In this document: positions 6,136-10,762 of the stretch, piece after piece
How the letters are laid out: the number at the start of each line of letters is the position of its first letter
Numbering within the stretch: the first letter of the stretch is position 1
Origin: Desulfobacterales bacterium
GTDB lineage: Bacteria; Desulfobacterota; Desulfobacteria; Desulfobacterales; C00003106
Assembly: GCA_030672555.1 (NCBI GenBank)
Contig: DAOVGD010000105.1
Span: forward strand, 1-10,762
Direction: 5' to 3'
DNA length: 10,762 bases
Notes under the pieces: generated by a model
What the model saw: the letters and a program-made list of their open reading frames with translations, nothing else
Told to the model about the DNA's origin: nothing
Databases searched by the model: none
Made by a program: the position numbers and the translations under genes

Positions 6136-6419
6136 AAGCTGATAATCTCCGCCTTTGAATCGATAATTTCGGCCACATGCATATCATCAACCATATTAAA
6201 AACCTTATCCAGTTTCGAATTGATATACCGCCGATCATTACCAACCAACGCAAAACCGATTTCCGCCCGCTGGAGAACATCATTGTCCGCAACTTCTGCG
6301 GCAGAGGCATTAAATGTGTTGCGAATTTTTCCCACTACGCTTTTGACAATCTTCCGCTTTCCCTTAAGAGAACAATTCCCCGGGATTCTTAAAACAATAG
6401 AACCGATTCCTATAACCAT
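6132..6419 (-). CDS. ylxP: YlxP-like protein (DUF503)
   Basis: A 95-residue protein of the DUF503/YlxP family, which sits between infB and rbfA in many Firmicutes and Desulfobacterota. Its biochemical role is not established, though its position suggests ribosome assembly. The recognisable core is CSLKGKRKIVKSVVGKIRNT followed by FNASAAEVADNDVLQRAEIG and a C-terminal helix near YINSKLDKVFNMVDDM, giving a ferredoxin-like alpha/beta fold by family. The ATG is at 6417-6419. No Shine-Dalgarno is visible: the bases upstream (CCTAACGCT, then the arm of palindrome C) are AT/C-rich. This is odd for a gene that leads a tightly overlapping rbfA-nrnA run. The infB stop is 144 nt away along the RNA. Confidence 0.9.
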   Translation of the reverse strand: MVIGIGSIVLRIPGNCSLKGKRKIVKSVVGKIRNTFNASAAEVADNDVLQRAEIGFALVGNDRRYINSKLDKVFNMVDDMHVAEIIDSKAEIISL

Positions 6420-6424
6420 AGCGT

Positions 6425-6566
6425 TAGGATTTTGGATTGCGGATTTCGGAATTTTGATTGCACATCATTTCGATGTAAACGAACTCGATGCTCTTCGGGC
6501 GGCCCCAATGTTGTAAATCCTCCGCAGGAATAATCCCAAATCCGCAATCCGCAATCCAAAATCCTA
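6425..6566. repeat. Palindromic repeat element C (GGATTGCGGATT type) in the infB-ylxP junction
   Basis: Arms at 6425-6459 and 6532-6566 are inverted copies: the outer 21 nt (6425-6445 against 6546-6566) match perfectly and the full 35 nt match at 31 positions. The arms are made of a roughly 7-nt unit of the GGATTGC kind. The 72-nt core (6460-6531) is not repetitive and carries a small hairpin, ACATC (6462-6466) with GATGT (6472-6476). The outermost 3 bases of the right arm are the infB TAG stop, and the left arm ends 5 nt before the ylxP start. The 144-nt gap is therefore almost entirely this element. It resembles a non-autonomous MITE/REP-like insertion; a short reading frame crossing it is composed of repeat sequence and is not called. 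Confidence 0.85.
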
Positions 6567-9113
6567 AAGTTTCGGCTTAATCTCCTCTTCATAATAACAT
6601 TCTATAACATCGTTGACTTTGATATCATTGTAGTTGGCTATACCTATACCACATTCATACCCTGTCTGAACCTCTTTAACATCATCCTTAAAGCGTCTCA
6701 GAGAATCGAGTTTCCCGTTATAGATCACCACTCCGTCGCGAAGGAGTCGTGCCTGGGAATTCCGGACAATCTTGCCTTCGGTAACATGACATCCGGCAAT
6801 GGTGCCAATTTTGGGAATAACAAATGTCTGTCGTACTTCGGCCTTTCCGTAAATATGTTCCTCATAGGTTGAAGCCATCATCCCGACAATGGCCCCCTTG
6901 ATGTCGTTGATGGCATTATAGATTACATCATAAAAGCGGATATCAACATTTTCCTGGTTCGCGAGTTCCTGAACCTTGGAATTGGGCCTAACGTTGAAGC
7001 CGACCACAATAGCGTTAGAGGCGGAAGCAAGCATAATATCAGATTCGGTTATCGTACCAGTAGCCGAATGAACGATATTAATCTTCACTTCTGAAGATGG
7101 AATCTTGGTAAGTGCGTCAGCCAAGGCTTCAATCGATCCCTGGACATCAGCGCGAATAATGAGATTCAGATCCTTGACCTCACCTTCTTCCATCTGTTCA
7201 AAAAGGCTCTCCAGAGACAGCTTGCTTGTCTTAGCCAACTCCTTTGCCCGCTGTTGTTCAAGGCGATGAAGGCTAACCTGCTTGGCCCTCTTTTCATCAA
7301 CAAGCGCTACAAATTCATCACCAGCCATAGGGACGCCAGACAGTCCAACGATCTCCACCGGTATAGATGGCCCTGCTTTATCAACGCGATTTCCGGCAGA
7401 ATCTCTCATCGCTCTGATTTTACCGTAATGAGCCCCGCAGACCACTGCATCCCCTGGATGAAGAGTGCCGCTTTGTACCAGGACTGTAGCAACAGGCCCC
7501 TGCCCTACATCGAGACTCGCTTCAACGACACGACCTCGAGCCAATTTGTCGGGATTCGCTTTTAGCTCCATTACCTCCGCTTGAAGAAGAATCATTTCTA
7601 AAAGGCTGTCGATCCCCTCCCCTTGTTTGGCAGAAACTTCTACGAATATAGTGTCTCCGCCCCATTCTTCCGGGCTGAGCCCCTGTTCCGCCAATTCGCG
7701 TTTTATACGATCCGGTTCCGCGTTTGGTTTGTCAATCTTGTTCACTGCCACAATAATAGGCACATTTGCCGCCCTGGAATGGTTTATAGCTTCAACCGTT
7801 TGAGGCATCACACCGTCATCGGCAGCAACCACTAATACAACAATGTCCGTTACATCTGCTCCACGGGCTCGCATAGCTGTAAACGCCTCATGCCCCGGGG
7901 TATCCAAAAAGGAAACAATACCATCCCCTACCTTCACATGATAGGCGCCAATATGCTGGGTAATTCCACCAGCCTCACCCGCGGTCACGTTTGTGTTGCG
8001 TATCACATCCAGCAGTGAGGTCTTACCGTGATCAACATGGCCCATAATTGTTACCACTGGGGGTCTTGGTTTCAATTTTGTTGGATCGTCTGTCTCCTCA
8101 CCGATTATTGCTTCCTCTTCAAATACAGCCCTTTCCACTTCATAGTCAAATTCGGTGGCCAGTAGGGAAGCTGTTTCAAAATCCAATGCCTGATTCAGAC
8201 TTGCCATTACACCTAATCCAATCAGCGCCTTGATGAGTTCAGCCGCCTTGACGCCCATGCGTTTAGCTAACTCTGATACCGCAATGGCATCATCTATTTT
8301 GAGTCGGCGTTTAATCGCCTTGGGAGTTGTAATAGTGGTCTTTGCTACAGCCTTCAGGCCGCCTTTTGCTCTCTTTTTCTTCCCTCTTGCTCTTCTGTCA
8401 TAGAGGGCAGCCCCTTCAATAACCGCTTTATTACGAAACGAGGTTTTCTTCTTGAAAAACCCCTTCTCCTGTTCTATCTCGATAAGTCTTTTCTTTGGTT
8501 TTTTCTTTACTTTTTCGAGCTCTGTAACTTCTCCAGCCTTCTTACGCTTGGAAGGCTTAACTTTTTCCTTGGACGGAACCGCCTCTTCTGCTGTTATCTC
8601 TTCCTTTATCTCCGGCTCAACAGGAACAACGGGTGTTATTGGTGTAGGCATGCTGATAATCTTAGCTGTCTCTTCTTTCTTTTGTCTCTTTTTCGGCTTG
8701 GCCTTTTTTTCAGGTTTGGGCGCCTCAGCAACCGGCTCCTCGCGTTCAGGAGCCACCCTCTTTTCCTCTATTTTATGGACCTTGTCTACCTCCGGCACTT
8801 CCGGCACAGGAGAAACGACTCCCTCAGCCGGTTGCTCCTCTTCAACAACCTTTTCTTCTGTTTCAACGGGTTCCGGCGCCTTTTTAGCTAATCTGCGTCT
8901 GCGAATTACCGTGGTTTTAATCCTCTTTTGCTCGACAACGCCTCTTTTTTCTTTTTTCCCAAAGAGTGTATCCTTGACACGTGCCACTTCAGAATCATCC
9001 AATACACTCATATGATTTTTCACAGGAATATTCATCTCTTTCAGTTTTTCCAAAAGCACTTTATTAGTTATGCCAAATTCTTTAGCAATTTCATAAATTC
9101 TGGCTTTGGCCAT
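6564..9113 (-). CDS. infB: Translation initiation factor IF-2
   Basis: The GTPase that brings fMet-tRNA to the 30S subunit and promotes 50S joining. At 849 residues it is a long-form IF-2. An N-terminal IF2_N module covers about 1-52 (RIYEIAKEFGITNKVLLEKL). A highly charged Lys/Glu/Pro/Val linker covers about 55-260. A second IF2_N-like module lies near 268-330 (IAVSELAKRMGVKAAELIKA). The G domain has G1 GHVDHGKT at 358-365, G3 DTPGH at 404-408, G4 NKID at 458-461 and SAKQGEG as G5. Domains II-IV follow, including NVRPNSKVQELA and a C-terminal tRNA-binding barrel. The start follows a GC-rich Shine-Dalgarno AGGGGG at 9119-9124 (5-nt spacing). Its TAG stop is the outer end of palindrome C, so the final residues adjoin the repeat, although the LKPKL-type ending looks normal. 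Confidence 0.98.
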   Translation of the reverse strand: MAKARIYEIAKEFGITNKVLLEKLKEMNIPVKNHMSVLDDSEVARVKDTLFGKKEKRGVVEQKRIKTTVIRRRRLAKKAPEPVETEEKVVEEEQPAEGVVSPVPEVPEVDKVHKIEEKRVAPEREEPVAEAPKPEKKAKPKKRQKKEETAKIISMPTPITPVVPVEPEIKEEITAEEAVPSKEKVKPSKRKKAGEVTELEKVKKKPKKRLIEIEQEKGFFKKKTSFRNKAVIEGAALYDRRARGKKKRAKGGLKAVAKTTITTPKAIKRRLKIDDAIAVSELAKRMGVKAAELIKALIGLGVMASLNQALDFETASLLATEFDYEVERAVFEEEAIIGEETDDPTKLKPRPPVVTIMGHVDHGKTSLLDVIRNTNVTAGEAGGITQHIGAYHVKVGDGIVSFLDTPGHEAFTAMRARGADVTDIVVLVVAADDGVMPQTVEAINHSRAANVPIIVAVNKIDKPNAEPDRIKRELAEQGLSPEEWGGDTIFVEVSAKQGEGIDSLLEMILLQAEVMELKANPDKLARGRVVEASLDVGQGPVATVLVQSGTLHPGDAVVCGAHYGKIRAMRDSAGNRVDKAGPSIPVEIVGLSGVPMAGDEFVALVDEKRAKQVSLHRLEQQRAKELAKTSKLSLESLFEQMEEGEVKDLNLIIRADVQGSIEALADALTKIPSSEVKINIVHSATGTITESDIMLASASNAIVVGFNVRPNSKVQELANQENVDIRFYDVIYNAINDIKGAIVGMMASTYEEHIYGKAEVRQTFVIPKIGTIAGCHVTEGKIVRNSQARLLRDGVVIYNGKLDSLRRFKDDVKEVQTGYECGIGIANYNDIKVNDVIECYYEEEIKPKL

Positions 9114-9131
9114 CGATTCCCCCTAAAACGT

Positions 9132-9401
9132 CTAATCTATTAGTTCCGATCGAACTAATACAACCTCATCTTTTTCAAAGGTCTCAACCTTTCTTCGAAA
9201 TGCTCTACTAAACTTATTCCCACGGATGGCTGCTTTCAGGCATTTTTCATTGAAGCAAAGATACCCTCCACGCCCTCCAAGTTTCTGTTGAATGTCCGGT
9301 CTTACGCGGCCTTCATTATCACAGACAAACCGGATAAGTTCGTTTTTTGCCTGCTTCCTTCCGCAACCGATACACGACCTTTCCGGTCTATGCTTCTTCA
9401 A
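9132..9401 (-). CDS. ylxR: YlxR/RnpM-family RNA-binding protein (DUF448)
   Basis: Small basic protein of the YlxR family, placed between nusA and infB in many bacteria and reported in Bacillus to bind the RNase P RNA. Signature RPERSCIGCGR is followed by the conserved loop LGGRGGYLCFNEKCLKAA and the basic helix FSRAFRRKVETF. The start is uncertain. The frame is open upstream, with TTG at 9449 and ATG at 9425. I prefer TTG at 9399-9401 (89 residues, beginning MKKHRPERSC when initiated) because GAGG lies 6 nt upstream and the resulting N-terminus matches the usual family length; the ATG at 9425 has no well-spaced Shine-Dalgarno. With the chosen start it overlaps the nusA end by 14 nt; with the ATG, by 38 nt. 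infB follows after 18 nt. Confidence 0.9.
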   Translation of the reverse strand: MKKHRPERSCIGCGRKQAKNELIRFVCDNEGRVRPDIQQKLGGRGGYLCFNEKCLKAAIRGNKFSRAFRRKVETFEKDEVVLVRSELID

Positions 9402-10749
9402 TCGAGGCCTCACCCTCCTCCTCATCCACAGAGGTTTCAGCCTCTTCAATACCTACCGACGGTTCTGATTCAGATGTAATACCTGTCTCTTCTACGGGTT
9501 CAGCACTCTTAGCACCTTCTTGCAACGTCTCTTTAGCCGCTTCTATAAAATCCTCGGCCTTTTCAGCATCGATCCCTTTGACCTGTATTAATTCATCTGC
9601 GGTTGCCTTGCTCAGCTCCTCTATTGAATAACAACCTGCTTCATATAAGGCATCTGCGATCTCTTTCTCCATTCCGGGTAAGGCCAATAAGGATTCATAG
9701 CCGGTACGTAAGGCATCGCTATATTTTTCTTCGCTTTTAACGTCTATTCGCCACCCCGTAAGTTTGGACGCCAAACGTACGTTTTGACCGCCCTTCCCAA
9801 TTGCCACAGACAAAAATTCATCAGGGACGATCACTTCCATTGATTTATTATTCTCATCAACAATAACCCGGGAGATTTCCGCGGGCGCCAAGGCGTTACA
9901 AACAAATTTGGCCACGTCTGCATGCCATGCAATAATGTCGATCTTTTCACCTCGCAACTCCTGAACCACACTTTGAACCCGTGACCCTTTCATGCCGACA
10001 CATGCCCCTACAGGATCGATATCACTGTCACGAGAAACTACAGCAATTTTAGCCCTGTTCCCCGGCTCACGGGCCGCTCCCATTATATCTACGATACCCT
10101 CACTAATTTCGGGGACCTCTGTCTTAAACAGCATAATTAAAAAATTAGGATGGCTCCTGGAAAGAATAACCTGTGGGCCCCTTGTATCGCGTAGAACATC
10201 CAATACATAGGTACGAATTCTGTCTCCACGACGATAATACTCTCTTTGGACCTGTTCTCGTACCGGCACTATTCCTTCGGTCCGGCCAAGATTAACAATG
10301 ATGTTCCCTTTTTCTATTCTCTGAACAATACCGTTTAGTATTTCTCCCTTGCGATCTATAAAATCTTCGTAGACTACATCTCGCTCGGCATCTTTCATCC
10401 TTTGAATAATAACCTGCTTGGCAGATTGAGCAGCTATTCGTCCAAAACTATTAATATCTATCTTAACCCCGAGGCTGTCACCCACCTCAGATTCGGAATC
10501 CAACTCCAAAGCATCGCCAAGGCTGAGCTGCAGATCAGGATCTTCGACCTTTTCCACCACGTCCTTGAATTGAAATACCTCTATTTCTCCCAATTCGTCA
10601 TTGTAACCTACCTCGATTTCAACATCTATCCCGAATTTCTTCCTGGCCGCGGATTTGAGCGCCTCTTCCAGGGTGGCAATAAGAATCTTTCGATCTATTC
10701 CTCTCTCCCGGCTAACCTGTTCGATGATTCGCTTGACATCTGATATCAT
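9388..10749 (-). CDS. nusA: Transcription termination/antitermination factor NusA
   Basis: Binds RNA polymerase and nascent RNA to modulate pausing, termination and antitermination. Of 453 residues, the RNA-polymerase-binding N-terminal domain spans about 1-130. An S1 domain spans about 134-200 (GIVQRIEKGNIIVNLGRTEG). The first KH domain has VGACVGMKGSRVQSV at 247-261, and the second has AIGKGGQNVRLASKLTGW at 316-333. A helix-hairpin-helix region follows at about 350-408 (LLALPGMEKEIADALYEAG). The last 40 or so residues are strongly acidic (Glu/Ser/Asp). E. coli NusA (495 residues) has two acidic repeat domains; this form has one HhH unit plus the acidic tail, as in many deltaproteobacteria. 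The ATG is preceded by AGGGG at 10758-10762 with 8-nt spacing. It is the first gene of the block inside the window; the operon promoter and a likely rimP lie outside. Confidence 0.97.
   Translation of the reverse strand: MISDVKRIIEQVSRERGIDRKILIATLEEALKSAARKKFGIDVEIEVGYNDELGEIEVFQFKDVVEKVEDPDLQLSLGDALELDSESEVGDSLGVKIDINSFGRIAAQSAKQVIIQRMKDAERDVVYEDFIDRKGEILNGIVQRIEKGNIIVNLGRTEGIVPVREQVQREYYRRGDRIRTYVLDVLRDTRGPQVILSRSHPNFLIMLFKTEVPEISEGIVDIMGAAREPGNRAKIAVVSRDSDIDPVGACVGMKGSRVQSVVQELRGEKIDIIAWHADVAKFVCNALAPAEISRVIVDENNKSMEVIVPDEFLSVAIGKGGQNVRLASKLTGWRIDVKSEEKYSDALRTGYESLLALPGMEKEIADALYEAGCYSIEELSKATADELIQVKGIDAEKAEDFIEAAKETLQEGAKSAEPVEETGITSESEPSVGIEEAETSVDEEEGEASIEEA
9408..9423 (-). promoter_or_regulatory. 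Purine-rich ribosome-binding tract for ylxR inside the nusA acidic tail
   Basis: Read on the minus strand, three GAG codons then GGT GAG encode Glu-Glu-Glu-Gly-Glu of the NusA tail and also form overlapping GGAGG/GAGG motifs. The last GAGG (9408-9411) is 6 nt from the TTG at 9401. The same bases thus encode the acidic tail and probably load ribosomes for ylxR. Confidence 0.45.
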
Positions 10750-10762
10750 AATAAAAACCCCT

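Noticed and set aside
6410..6592. A 60-residue open frame across palindrome C
   Set aside because: It runs through both repeat arms and into the ends of infB and ylxP. Its residues (for example FRNPQSKI) are the translation of the GGATT-type repeat, so it is most likely spurious, although the core is reported separately as worth a search.
8452..9015. A 187-residue plus-strand open frame within infB
   Set aside because: It is a Ser/Phe/Thr-rich shadow of the Lys/Glu-rich IF-2 linker, with no independent support.
764..10749. Any defence, toxin-antitoxin, phage or secondary-metabolism system hidden in the block
   Set aside because: All the substantial frames on the minus strand match known informational genes in a common order. 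I found no integrase, transposase, tRNA gene or foreign-looking gene in the window.

Overview
The window is a housekeeping chromosome segment, most likely from a Desulfobacterota/deltaproteobacterial (Desulfobacterales-like) organism. This is inferred from gene order (nusA-ylxR-infB-ylxP-rbfA-nrnA-truB-rpsO-pnp), from protein character (a NusA with one C-terminal HhH domain, an IF-2 with a long Lys/Glu/Pro-rich linker, a DHH-family NrnA inside the operon), from moderate GC, and from intergenic short-period palindromic repeats of a style I associate with that group. No taxonomic search was possible.

Layout. Bases 16-754 (+ strand) carry two small genes for DNA-binding proteins, 22 bp apart: an HU-family protein, then a tripartite protein with a predicted helical N-terminus, a histone-H1-like Lys/Ala/Pro tail and a winged-helix-like C-terminus. 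They converge on a ten-gene block on the minus strand that fills the rest of the window. In transcription order it reads nusA (10749-9388), ylxR/rnpM, infB, ylxP, rbfA, nrnA, truB, rpsO, pnp and dut (ending at 764). The first gene probably continues an operon from outside the window; rimP is the usual upstream neighbour.

How the genes work together. NusA controls elongation and termination. YlxR is an RNA-binding partner of the RNase P/NusA neighbourhood. IF-2 starts translation. RbfA matures the 30S subunit. TruB makes pseudouridine 55 in tRNA. S15 nucleates the 30S platform. PNPase and NrnA degrade RNA to oligonucleotides and then to mononucleotides. dUTPase cleans the nucleotide pool. Most junctions are tight: ATGA overlaps at ylxP/rbfA and pnp/dut, and 11-14 nt overlaps at rbfA/nrnA and nusA/ylxR.

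The least explained material lies in three junctions. infB-ylxP (144 nt), nrnA-truB (22 nt) and truB-rpsO (246 nt) each hold short-period, largely palindromic repeats. In two of them the repeat includes the upstream gene's stop codon and reaches to within a few bases of the next start, leaving that gene with no visible Shine-Dalgarno sequence. Apart from these elements and the H1-like protein, I see an ordinary core operon, and no hidden defence, phage or CRISPR system.
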